A DNA stretch of 64,000 bases from an uncultured Alcaligenaceae bacterium (GTDB lineage: Bacteria; Pseudomonadota; Gammaproteobacteria; Burkholderiales; Burkholderiaceae_B). A program made the position numbers and the translations under genes. The first letter of the stretch is position 1. Every line of letters starts with the position of its first letter. The notes under the pieces were generated by a model, which did not search any database, had not been told where the DNA came from, and saw nothing but the letters and a program-made list of their open reading frames with translations. The stretch spans positions 186,001 through 250,000 of the forward strand of contig CALEQZ010000002.1 in the NCBI GenBank assembly GCA_937908115.1, written 5' to 3'. Below are positions 25,926 through 33,551 of this stretch, one piece after another.

Positions 25926-26492
25926 TTAAACGGGATCGCCGGCTTGCTGCAGCAGCCGGTTGACGTGGGTGCCCACGCGCGCGCCGTCCACGGCGTAGCA
26001 GTGCAGCGAATACGCCTTGGCGCTGCCCGGGTTGCCCAGGCTATGTATGTACTCGTGCCCGGCGAAGGAGAACTGCGCCTGGCCCGGGATGCGGGCTTCG
26101 CTGTGCGAGCGCCGCGCGCAGTCCGAGCGCGCGTCCCACTCGTACAGGTCTTCGCGCAGCCAGCCGCCCACCACCGCATAGCCGCACCATGTGTGGTGGG
26201 CATGCACGGGGCTGAACTGCCCCGGATCCCATTCCAGCACGACCACGGTATAGCGCCCGCCGGGGTCGGCGTGAAGGATGTGGCGGCGATAGCCCGGCCT
26301 GCGCTCGTCCGCCTGGCGGGGTGCCGCCTCCGGGCGCAGCTCGGCGCGGGCCGCGCAGCGCCGCAGCGCCCCGCACACGCGCTGCGGGGTTTCGGCGATG
26401 GGCCGGACGCAGGCTTCGTCCAGCTCGGCCACCAGATCGGCCAGAGGCAGTTCCAGCGGCAATTGCACGAGATCGTCGACGACGGTGTTCAT
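25926..26492 (-). CDS. Cysteine/3-mercaptopropionate dioxygenase-family protein
   Basis: The protein has 188 residues from the ATG at 26492, with GGAGGGA upstream; an in-frame ATG at 26498 is also possible. It is a cupin with the iron-binding His97-x-His99 in FSPVHAHHTW, a third histidine in GHEYIHSLGN (probably His150) and a Ser162-x-His164-x-Tyr166 triad in AYSLHCY. That triad is the hallmark of thiol dioxygenases, which add O2 to a thiol to give a sulfinate. Cys103 follows the conserved Trp102, where many bacterial members have Gly. The real thiol is unknown. As first gene of the acyl-CoA operon it hints at a sulfur-containing substrate. Confidence 0.82.
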   Translation of the reverse strand: MNTVVDDLVQLPLELPLADLVAELDEACVRPIAETPQRVCGALRRCAARAELRPEAAPRQADERRPGYRRHILHADPGGRYTVVVLEWDPGQFSPVHAHHTWCGYAVVGGWLREDLYEWDARSDCARRSHSEARIPGQAQFSFAGHEYIHSLGNPGSAKAYSLHCYAVDGARVGTHVNRLLQQAGDPV

Positions 26493-26697
26493 GGCCATTC
26501 CCTCCAGTGTGCGCAAGCGCCGGTGCCGGCAGGCCGGAACCCGCCCGTGCGGGCGGGGCGCGGCCATGCTGCAGCGCTCGGGCAGCCCGGTCCGCCAGGC
26601 CGCAAAAGCGCCCCCGGCCGGACCGGATCCAGAAGAAATTATGCGGCTGAACACTGAAAAATGGCTTGTGAATTGACCGACTATTTCGGGATCGAAT

Positions 26698-26739
26698 AGA
26701 AAAATTTTCTGCTAAAACGGAAACAAAAGAATTTTTCTT
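26698..26739. promoter_or_regulatory. Twin AT-rich dyads in the spacer between the ABC and dioxygenase operons
   Basis: AGAAAA-A-TTTTCT (26698-26710) and AAGAA-TTT-TTCTT (26727-26739) are two similar perfect odd palindromes with centres 29 bp apart, close to three helical turns. They lie in an AT-rich stretch (about 26640-26750) that contrasts strongly with the GC-rich surroundings. The stretch is upstream of the dioxygenase-like gene on the minus strand. They look like paired operator sites or a promoter UP-type element. The GntR protein at the head of the block is a candidate binder. Confidence 0.5.
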
Positions 26740-26764
26740 CGATTCAAGATCCTGGCGCCCGCGC

Positions 26765-27544
26765 TCACCGACCTTCGTTCTGCCGGCCTTCCCAGAACAC
26801 GACGCGGCGGTGCACGGCCCGCATCAGCAGCGAACCCGTCAGGCCGATGACGGCAAGCAGGATCACGCCGGCGAACATAGTGGCCACGCTCATGCTGACC
26901 GAGGCCGATGCGATCAGGTAGCCCAGGCCTCGCTGCGCCGACAGGAACTCGCCCACCACGGCGCCGATCAGCGCCAGCGACACGCCGATCTGCAGGCCCG
27001 AGAAGATGTCTCCCGCCGCCGCCGGCAGCTTGACGTGCAGCAGCAGGTAGGCGCGCGAGGCCGAGAACGCCCGGCAGGCGTCCAGGAGGTCGGGATCGGT
27101 GCGCCGTATGCCGTTGACGGTATTGATGAAGAGCGGGAAAAAGCACACCAGCGCGACCAGGACCACCTTGGAGGCCATGCCGAAGCCGAACCAGACCAGG
27201 ATGATGGGACCCAGCGCGACCTTGGGCATGGCCTGCAGGCCGATCAGCAGTGGGTAGACGAAGCGCTCGAAGGTCCGGGATTCGGCGAGCGCCGCCCCGA
27301 ACAGCACGGCCAGCGTGCAGCCGATGGCGTATCCGTAGAGCGTCTCGGCCAGCGTGGCGCCGATGTGCGTCCAGATGGAGCCATCGGCAAAGCCCGACCA
27401 CAGCGCCTGGAACACCGCCGCTGGAGCGGGCAGGATGTAGTCCGGCACCTGCAGCCAGCGCACGCCCAGGTGCCAGGCCAGCACGAGCACCGCCAGGCTG
27501 ATCAGCGGGTAGATGACGGCAGTGGGACTAAACGTCTTGAACAT
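26765..27544 (-). CDS. ABC transporter permease, SsuC/TauC-like (importer 1)
   Basis: The protein has 259 residues with about six membrane helices and the EAA-loop region ACRAFSASRAYLLLHVKLPAAAG near residue 155 that contacts the ATPase. It belongs to the nitrate/sulfonate/taurine/pyrimidine permease family. It overlaps the ATPase gene by 17 bp, so the two are translationally linked. It would import the ligand captured by the binding protein encoded at 29659-30729. The next downstream gene is 272 bp away across an AT-rich spacer. Confidence 0.9.
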   Translation of the reverse strand: MFKTFSPTAVIYPLISLAVLVLAWHLGVRWLQVPDYILPAPAAVFQALWSGFADGSIWTHIGATLAETLYGYAIGCTLAVLFGAALAESRTFERFVYPLLIGLQAMPKVALGPIILVWFGFGMASKVVLVALVCFFPLFINTVNGIRRTDPDLLDACRAFSASRAYLLLHVKLPAAAGDIFSGLQIGVSLALIGAVVGEFLSAQRGLGYLIASASVSMSVATMFAGVILLAVIGLTGSLLMRAVHRRVVFWEGRQNEGR

Positions 27545-28346
27545 GGGTGAAATGGCGTCTGAGATGGTGGCATGCGGCCGTGAAGACCGGGTCGTTCATC
27601 GTTTCCAGGGTGCGCGGGCGGGGCAGCTCGGGCCGGAACTCCTCGACGATGCGTCCAGGGCGGGCCGACATCACCAGCACCCGGTCGGCCAGGAACACGG
27701 CTTCCGGGATGCTGTGCGTAATGAACAGCACGGACTTGCGCTGCTCGCTCCAGATGCGCTGCAGCTCCAGCGTCAGGGCCTCGCGCGTGAGTGCATCCAG
27801 CGCGGCGAAGGGTTCGTCCATCAGCAGGACGTCCGGGTCGGGCAGCAGCATGCGGGCAATGCCCACCCGCTGCTGCATGCCGCCGGAGAGCTCGCCGGGG
27901 TAGTTCTGGGCGAAGCCGGACAGGCCCACCAGTTCCAGCATGCGATCGGCGCGCCGGCGCGAGGCCTCGGCGGGCAGCCTGCGCGTGGTCGCCGGCAGCA
28001 GCACGTTGGCCAGCACGGTCTTCCAGGGCAGCAGGCTGGGCTTCTGGAAAACCACGCCGGTGCGCGGGCTGGGTCCGCGCACCGGCTCGCCAGCCAGGCT
28101 GACTTCGCCGGACGTGGGTGCAAGCAGGCCGGCGGCAAGCTTGAGCAGCGTGGATTTGCCGCAGCCCGAGGGGCCGAGGATGGCCACGAACTCGCCCGGG
28201 GCGATGGAAACGTTTACGTCGGCCAGCGCGTCTATGCTGCCGCGACGGGTCTGGTAGGTCAGGCCCACGCCGCGAAAGTCCAGCGCCGCGCCTGCGGCGG
28301 CCGGTGCCGCCGCCTGGATGCCGTCCGATGGGGTTGCGGCGCTCAT
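27528..28346 (-). CDS. ABC transporter ATPase, SsuB/TauB-like (importer 1)
   Basis: The protein has 272 residues with Walker A GPSGCGKST at 58-66, the signature LSGGMQQRVGIARML near residue 155 and Walker B VLLMDEPFAALD. It energises uptake by the adjacent permease. The ATG at 28346 shares an ATGA with the stop of the upstream hydrolase gene, so translation is coupled; the frame is open well upstream but without a better start. The alanine-rich lead before LDFRGVGLTY is longer than usual. Confidence 0.93.
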   Translation of the reverse strand: MSAATPSDGIQAAAPAAAGAALDFRGVGLTYQTRRGSIDALADVNVSIAPGEFVAILGPSGCGKSTLLKLAAGLLAPTSGEVSLAGEPVRGPSPRTGVVFQKPSLLPWKTVLANVLLPATTRRLPAEASRRRADRMLELVGLSGFAQNYPGELSGGMQQRVGIARMLLPDPDVLLMDEPFAALDALTREALTLELQRIWSEQRKSVLFITHSIPEAVFLADRVLVMSARPGRIVEEFRPELPRPRTLETMNDPVFTAACHHLRRHFTHVQDV

Positions 28347-29662
28347 TGCTGCGCCTCCCGGGCGTGCACGGCCTGCTCGATGAAGCGCAGGGCCGCGCGC
28401 CAGGACTGCTCGTTGGCGCGCGCGTTGGCCTGCGGCGTGCCGCCGCCGGTCAGCACCACGCCCGCCACGGGATGGGGCTTGGCGATCAGCGTGGTGGGCA
28501 CGTAGGGAATGCCTATGGCGTGGCCGGCCGATTCGCAGCGCACATGCTCGACAGGCCATGCGTGCCCGGCCTCGGACAGCTCGCGCACCATGGTTTCGCT
28601 GTAGAGCGTGGACGGCCAGAAGCCGTCGTCGGTGCCCGATATCAGCATGACCGGGCCGGCGATCTGTTCGACCGGGATGCGCGCGGCGGCCACCGCATCG
28701 GGATTGCGCAGCACGCTATGGAAGGCGGCCGCCTGGCGTATGGGCTGGCCGGGCTCGGCCGGCGCGTCGAAGGCCGTCCAGTCGGCCTGCGGATTGCCCT
28801 GCCACACATTGGGCAGCGGCTGGCCGCGCCAGGTCCACACCGGCGTGTCGCGCGGCTCGTCGGGACGGCCGGCGCGCAGCGAGCCGTGGATCATCGAGCT
28901 GGGCACATAGGCCACCACGGCCGAGACCAGCGGCGCGAAGCGCGCGCCCAGCAGCAGGGAAAGCTCGCCGCCGCGCGACTGACCGGTGACCGCCACGAAG
29001 CCGCGGTGCGGCTGTACCTTGTCGTGCACCCAGCGCAGGCCCTGCTCGAAGTATTCCAGGGGCGTGCCCGATATATGGGCGGGCCGCCCCGGCGCCTTGA
29101 AGTAGCCCAGCGCGAAGGCCGTCACCCCGTGGGCGGCCCACAAGGCCGCGCGCTGCTCGGGGATGCCCCCGCCGGAACCGTTGAAGACGACGATGGCCGG
29201 ATGCGGCCCCTCGCCGGCCGGCGTGAACAGCGTGCCTACCAGGCCGTCGTCGCGGACCTCGCGGCGGGCGACGCCCGGCGCCAGGTAGCGCTGGACGAAA
29301 TCGGCCTGCGCCTCGGCGCCCCCGGCGCCCTGTGCGCGCACCCTCACCGTCAGCGGGACCACGCCGTCGGTAGCCGCCGGATCGGCGGGCGGCTCGATGC
29401 GCTGCATGGACCACACCAGCGCCATAGCATCCGGCTCCTGCCAATCGCCCGCGACAGGCGCCTGGGCCGACAGGTCCACGCTGCCTTGCCCGTCGGCCCG
29501 GAATACCGCCTGGCTGCGCCACAGGCTGCCGTCGGGATGGCGCAGCTCGGCGCTTACCGTGAGCTCGCCCGCGCCGAAGCCGGACAGCACGATGCGGCGA
29601 GGCACATCCAGGCGGTCGTCGCGCGGCTCGACGAGCACGCGCGGGCCTTGCTGTCCGCTCAT
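28343..29662 (-). CDS. BAAT/acyl-CoA thioesterase-family alpha/beta hydrolase
   Basis: The protein has 439 residues. An N-terminal beta domain like that of bile acid-CoA:amino acid N-acyltransferases (about 8-125) is followed by an alpha/beta-hydrolase domain. The predicted triad is Ser229 (VTGQSRGGELS), Asp346 (SGTDDGFWPS) and His381 (ESAGHAIG). Family members hydrolyse acyl-CoA or transfer the acyl group to glycine or taurine; a serine nucleophile usually means hydrolysis. No signal peptide is present. Its start and stop codons both overlap neighbours by ATGA (binding protein upstream, ATPase downstream). The enzyme is therefore made in step with the importer and may process the imported compound. 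Confidence 0.86.
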   Translation of the reverse strand: MSGQQGPRVLVEPRDDRLDVPRRIVLSGFGAGELTVSAELRHPDGSLWRSQAVFRADGQGSVDLSAQAPVAGDWQEPDAMALVWSMQRIEPPADPAATDGVVPLTVRVRAQGAGGAEAQADFVQRYLAPGVARREVRDDGLVGTLFTPAGEGPHPAIVVFNGSGGGIPEQRAALWAAHGVTAFALGYFKAPGRPAHISGTPLEYFEQGLRWVHDKVQPHRGFVAVTGQSRGGELSLLLGARFAPLVSAVVAYVPSSMIHGSLRAGRPDEPRDTPVWTWRGQPLPNVWQGNPQADWTAFDAPAEPGQPIRQAAAFHSVLRNPDAVAAARIPVEQIAGPVMLISGTDDGFWPSTLYSETMVRELSEAGHAWPVEHVRCESAGHAIGIPYVPTTLIAKPHPVAGVVLTGGGTPQANARANEQSWRAALRFIEQAVHAREAQQ

Positions 29663-30729
29663 TGCGCCGCCTCGGCTTTGGCGCGCACGGCGGCCTTGTC
29701 GAAATCGTTGATGGCGTCGATGAACTGGTTGGAGAAGATTTCCTCCACCGGCACGTCGGCGCTCGGATACTCGCCGGCCTTGGCCATGGCCGCTATGCCG
29801 TTGCGTATCGCCTCCATATCGAAGTAGCCCGGCACGCGCGGCTTGCCGTCTGCCGTATACAGCACGCGCTTGAGGCGGCGGCTGAGCAGCTCGGCCGCCT
29901 CGGCGCGCGCCTTGCCCGGGTCCGCGCCGTTGGGCTTGGCCTGGGGATAGGCGCGCCAGAAGGCCTCCACGCAGAAAGCGGGATTGGCTTCGCAGGCGAA
30001 CTGCGCCTTGGTGTAGGCGCGCGCAAAGCGCACGATGAGTTCGGGCTGTTCGCGGAAGGTATCGACGTGGGCGATGAAGCCGTTGCCGGCCGTTTCGCGG
30101 AACACCTCAGGATAGGCAATGCGACGGATGGGAGTGCCGGACATCTCCAGCATGTCGTGCCAGCTGCTGTTGAAGTTCAGCGCATCGACCTGGCGGCTGC
30201 GCAGGGCCTGGAAGCCCGCGGCGAGCGCGCCGACCGCCACGTAATTGACGTCCTTGCCGGGAGTGAGCCCGGCCGTGCGCAGCGCGGCCCGCCCGCCGGG
30301 GATGGTGCCCCAGGTCAGCGCCCCGACGCCTACGCGCTTGCCCTTGAGGTCGTCCAGGTCCTTGACGGGCGAATCGGCCAGCACGGCGAATTCCATGGTG
30401 TTGGTCGGTACGCCGTTGTAGAAGTAGCGCAGCGGCAGCAGGTCCTTGTTGTTGAAGTAGCTGGAGATCACCGGCTCGGAAGTGGGATAGCCGAACGTGA
30501 CGCGCTTGCTGCTGACCTGCGGCAGCAGCGCGCCCGCGCCTTGGAACACGATGGTCTTGACCGCCAGGTTTTCTTCCTTGAAGAAGCCCAGCTCCTCGGC
30601 TGCCGCATAGGGGGCGCCGTCGTGGACCGCAGGCGGGATGGCCAGCGCAACGGTGACTTCGTCGGCGGCCAAGGCCGGGGCGCCGGCCAGCGCCGCGGCC
30701 GCGGCCAGTAGGCAGGTTCGCAGATGCAT
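29659..30729 (-). CDS. ABC importer periplasmic binding protein, NMT1/SsuA-like (importer 1)
   Basis: The protein has 356 residues with a signal peptide (MHLRTCLLAAAAALAGAPALA) and then DEVTVALAIPPAVHDGAPYAAAEELGFFKEENL. It is a type of the NMT1/THI5-like SBP family that serves sulfonate, nitrate and pyrimidine importers. AAAGGA before the ATG at 30729 supports the start. An ATGA overlap links it to the BAAT-like hydrolase gene. The ligand is unknown. It is only distantly similar to the second binding protein encoded upstream. Confidence 0.9.
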   Translation of the reverse strand: MHLRTCLLAAAAALAGAPALAADEVTVALAIPPAVHDGAPYAAAEELGFFKEENLAVKTIVFQGAGALLPQVSSKRVTFGYPTSEPVISSYFNNKDLLPLRYFYNGVPTNTMEFAVLADSPVKDLDDLKGKRVGVGALTWGTIPGGRAALRTAGLTPGKDVNYVAVGALAAGFQALRSRQVDALNFNSSWHDMLEMSGTPIRRIAYPEVFRETAGNGFIAHVDTFREQPELIVRFARAYTKAQFACEANPAFCVEAFWRAYPQAKPNGADPGKARAEAAELLSRRLKRVLYTADGKPRVPGYFDMEAIRNGIAAMAKAGEYPSADVPVEEIFSNQFIDAINDFDKAAVRAKAEAAQ

Positions 30730-30847
30730 GGAGAATCCTTTGACTACAGCATACGAAAAAGAAGCGCCCGGATCCCGGCTTACGGCTGCCGGCAATCCGG
30801 GCGGCGGTGTCATGCCACCACCAGTGGACTTACACTATTTTGCTCCG

Positions 30848-31837
30848 CTATTTGATCGCCTTGGACGCTTCATAGGGAGCAGTGTCCATGGTCCCCTCGG
30901 GCAGCGTGCCTTCCACCGAGCCGGACTCCTTGAATATCTCGAACATGCGGTTTAGGGTCTGCACGTCGACCGGCTCCATTGTGACGCGGTACATCTGGTC
31001 CCAGAATCCAGCATAGGCGCGGGCGTCAGCCTCGGGAATGTTGGCGGTCTTCTGGAGGATCTGCGCAACCTCGTCGGTGTGCTGGGCGCCGTATTCCAGC
31101 GCCTTTCGCATGCCCGCTATGGTCTTGGCCACGGCCGCGGGGTTCTTCTCGAGATAGTCGCTGCGCACCACTCCCACGCCGATGTAGGGCAGGCCGTCGG
31201 TCTTGGTCATGGTCTGCCACTCCTGGGCGAAGGAGCTCAGCTTGCGCAGCTTGACGTCGGGAAGCTGCGCGATGGTCACCGAGCGCAGCGCCGCCGCATC
31301 CACGTCCTTCTGCACCAGGAACTGTGCCAGGCGGGATTCGTTGCCCGGCACGAGCGAGAAGCTGCCGGGCGTGAGATCGTGGTTGGCGGCGAGCACGGCC
31401 GCAGCGATGGAAGCCACTGCGCTGCCCGGCGGCGACATGCCGACCTTCTTGCCCGCGAGGTCGGCCAGCGACTTGACGTCGGAGTCTTCCAGCGTCACGA
31501 ACTGGACCTCGGCGAGCTGGGTGGCCAGCACGATCTTCACCGGCACGCCCTGGGCGGCCAGCGAGAAGGCGCCGGCCGCGCTGTTGCCGAAGGCGAAATC
31601 GATCGCGCCGGCGGCCAGCGCCTTGGTCGGGCCGTTGACGTCGGGAAACTTGATGTACTCGACCTCCAGGCCCTGGTTTTCCAGGAACTTGCCGTCTTCC
31701 AGCAAGGCCCCATAGCCCAGGCTCACGCCGCTCGTCCAGTAGCCGACGCGGATTTTCTCGGCGTGGGCCGGCGCTTGGCATGCCAAGGCCAGCGCGAAGA
31801 GGGGCAACAACTTCTTCAGGTGTGCTGCAACGCTCAT
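30848..31837 (-). CDS. ABC importer periplasmic binding protein, SsuA/TauA-like (importer 2)
   Basis: The protein has 329 residues with a signal peptide ending in CQAPAHA and then EKIRVGYWTSGVSLGYGALL, typical of aliphatic sulfonate binding proteins. The ATG at 31837 has GGAG at a six-base spacing; an ATG at 31849 is in frame but less well placed. It belongs with the permease and ATPase encoded just upstream. A 118-bp gap, possibly with its own weak promoter, separates it from the second importer operon. Confidence 0.9.
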   Translation of the reverse strand: MSVAAHLKKLLPLFALALACQAPAHAEKIRVGYWTSGVSLGYGALLEDGKFLENQGLEVEYIKFPDVNGPTKALAAGAIDFAFGNSAAGAFSLAAQGVPVKIVLATQLAEVQFVTLEDSDVKSLADLAGKKVGMSPPGSAVASIAAAVLAANHDLTPGSFSLVPGNESRLAQFLVQKDVDAAALRSVTIAQLPDVKLRKLSSFAQEWQTMTKTDGLPYIGVGVVRSDYLEKNPAAVAKTIAGMRKALEYGAQHTDEVAQILQKTANIPEADARAYAGFWDQMYRVTMEPVDVQTLNRMFEIFKESGSVEGTLPEGTMDTAPYEASKAIK

Positions 31838-31899
31838 GATGTACTCCATGGCAAGCAGTTTCGGAAACGCGGGGCCACCAGGGCGGCCCGACGGGGATG

Positions 31900-32742
31900 T
31901 CAGCCGTTGGCGACGCTCTTTTTCCAGCGGAACAGATGGTTCTCCAGCGGCTTGAGAATGCCCATTTCGAGCAGGGCCATCATGGCCACCAGCGTGACCG
32001 TCCAGGCGAAAACCTGGTCGGTCTGCACCAGGTCTGCCGCTTGGCGCAGGCGGTAGCCCACGCCATTGCTGGAGCCCAGCGTTTCGGCCACCAGGCTGAC
32101 GCGCCATCCGAAGCCGAAGGCCAGCCGTGCGCCGGAGAAGAAGTACGGCAGGATGGTGGGCAGGTATATCTTGCGCATGACCTTGGCGCGCGACATGCGG
32201 AAGGTGCGCGCCAGCTCTATGAATTCGGCATTGACCGTCTGGGTGCCCTGCCACACGTTGGTCAGGATGAGCGGCATCGCCGTCATGTAGACCACGAAGA
32301 TGGTGGTGGCATTGGAGATGCCGAACCAAATGATGGCGAAGATGGCCCAGATCGCCGATGAAACCGTGTTCATGATCGGCAGCACCGGCTCGAAGAACTC
32401 GCCCAGGCGCCGGTTCGACCCCAGCAGTATTCCCAGGGGCGCGGCAGTCAGGGCCGCCAGCACGAAGCCGACCAGCACCCTGCCCAGCGTCACGCCCAGG
32501 TCGGCGAAGAACGTGCCGTTTTCGATCAGGCGCATCAGCGCCTGGACCACCCTGGCCGGGCTGGGCAGCACGAAGGCCGGCGTGCCAAGGGAGGCGAGCG
32601 GCCAGACGCCCAGCAGCAGTACGAGCAGGGCAAGCCGCTGCAAGGCCAGCTTGCGCCGCCGACGCTGGGGCTGGGGGGTAGGCTGCTGTCCGGCCAGGGT
32701 GGTATTGGAGTTCATGGCGGTTTCCATTGCTCGCTCTTGCAT
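31900..32742 (-). CDS. ABC transporter permease, SsuC-like (importer 2)
   Basis: The protein has 280 residues from the ATG at 32742, which overlaps the ATPase stop as TGATG. In-frame ATGs at 32727 and 32715 are alternatives. After a polar, Arg-rich lead it has about six helices and an EAA loop (LARTFRMSRAKVMRKIYLPTILP near residue 180). It is of the nitrate/sulfonate permease family. It follows the ATPase gene directly and precedes the binding protein gene by 62 bp. Confidence 0.9.
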   Translation of the reverse strand: MQERAMETAMNSNTTLAGQQPTPQPQRRRRKLALQRLALLVLLLGVWPLASLGTPAFVLPSPARVVQALMRLIENGTFFADLGVTLGRVLVGFVLAALTAAPLGILLGSNRRLGEFFEPVLPIMNTVSSAIWAIFAIIWFGISNATTIFVVYMTAMPLILTNVWQGTQTVNAEFIELARTFRMSRAKVMRKIYLPTILPYFFSGARLAFGFGWRVSLVAETLGSSNGVGYRLRQAADLVQTDQVFAWTVTLVAMMALLEMGILKPLENHLFRWKKSVANG

Positions 32743-33551
32743 CAGACCATGGTGCGCAGCTTGCGCACGTATTCGATAACGTCCTGGCGCGTCTGCTCGC
32801 GCGGGCGCGGCAAGTCTATGGGTACCACCTCCTTGACTCGGCCGGGACGCGGCATGAGCACCGTGACGTGATCGGCCAGCACCACGGCCTCGTCGACGTC
32901 GTGGGTGACGAATACGACGGTGACGCCCTTCATTTCCTGGATGCGCAGCAGTTCGGCATGCATCTGCGATCGGATCATGGGATCGAGCTTGGAGAAGGGC
33001 TCGTCCATCAGCAGCAGCATGGGCTCGACGACCAGGCTGCGGGCCAGGGCGACGCGGCTGCGCATGCCGCCCGACAACTGGTAGGGATAGGCGTTCTCGA
33101 AGCCCTCCAGGCCGACGAGCTGCAGCGTCTCGCGCGCCCGCCTCATGCGTTCGGCACGCGGAATATCGCCCGCCTCCAGGCCGAAAGCCACGTTGTCGAT
33201 GGCTGTGCGCCAGGGCAGCAGCCGGTCTTCCTGGAACATGTAGGCGATCGAGCGCCACTGCCGGAATTCGCGCGAAGCGATGCCGTTGAGGAAGACTTCG
33301 CCGCGATCGGGCGCCAGCAATCCCGAGACGATGTTCAGCAAGGTGCTCTTGCCGCAGCCGGAGGCGCCCAGTATGGCAGCGATCTTGCCTCGCTCGACCG
33401 AGAAGCTGACGTCCTTGAGCACCAGCAGGCTTTCTCCGTCCGGAGTGGGAAACCATTTGCTGATGCGGCGGGCATCGACGGCGTAGTCGCTGGACGGCGC
33501 GGCCTCGGCGCCCTGCGTCGGGGCCGGAGAGGGATGCAGGGAAGCATTCAT
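32742..33551 (-). CDS. ABC transporter ATPase, SsuB/TauB-like (importer 2)
   Basis: The protein has 269 residues with Walker A GASGCGKST at 62-70, signature QLSGGMRSRVALARSL near residue 155 and Walker B MLLLMDEPFSKLD. The ATG at 33551 shares an ATGA with the stop codon of the GntR regulator gene, so the regulator and transporter are translationally coupled. It powers the permease encoded next, which it overlaps by one base. Confidence 0.93.
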   Translation of the reverse strand: MNASLHPSPAPTQGAEAAPSSDYAVDARRISKWFPTPDGESLLVLKDVSFSVERGKIAAILGASGCGKSTLLNIVSGLLAPDRGEVFLNGIASREFRQWRSIAYMFQEDRLLPWRTAIDNVAFGLEAGDIPRAERMRRARETLQLVGLEGFENAYPYQLSGGMRSRVALARSLVVEPMLLLMDEPFSKLDPMIRSQMHAELLRIQEMKGVTVVFVTHDVDEAVVLADHVTVLMPRPGRVKEVVPIDLPRPREQTRQDVIEYVRKLRTMV

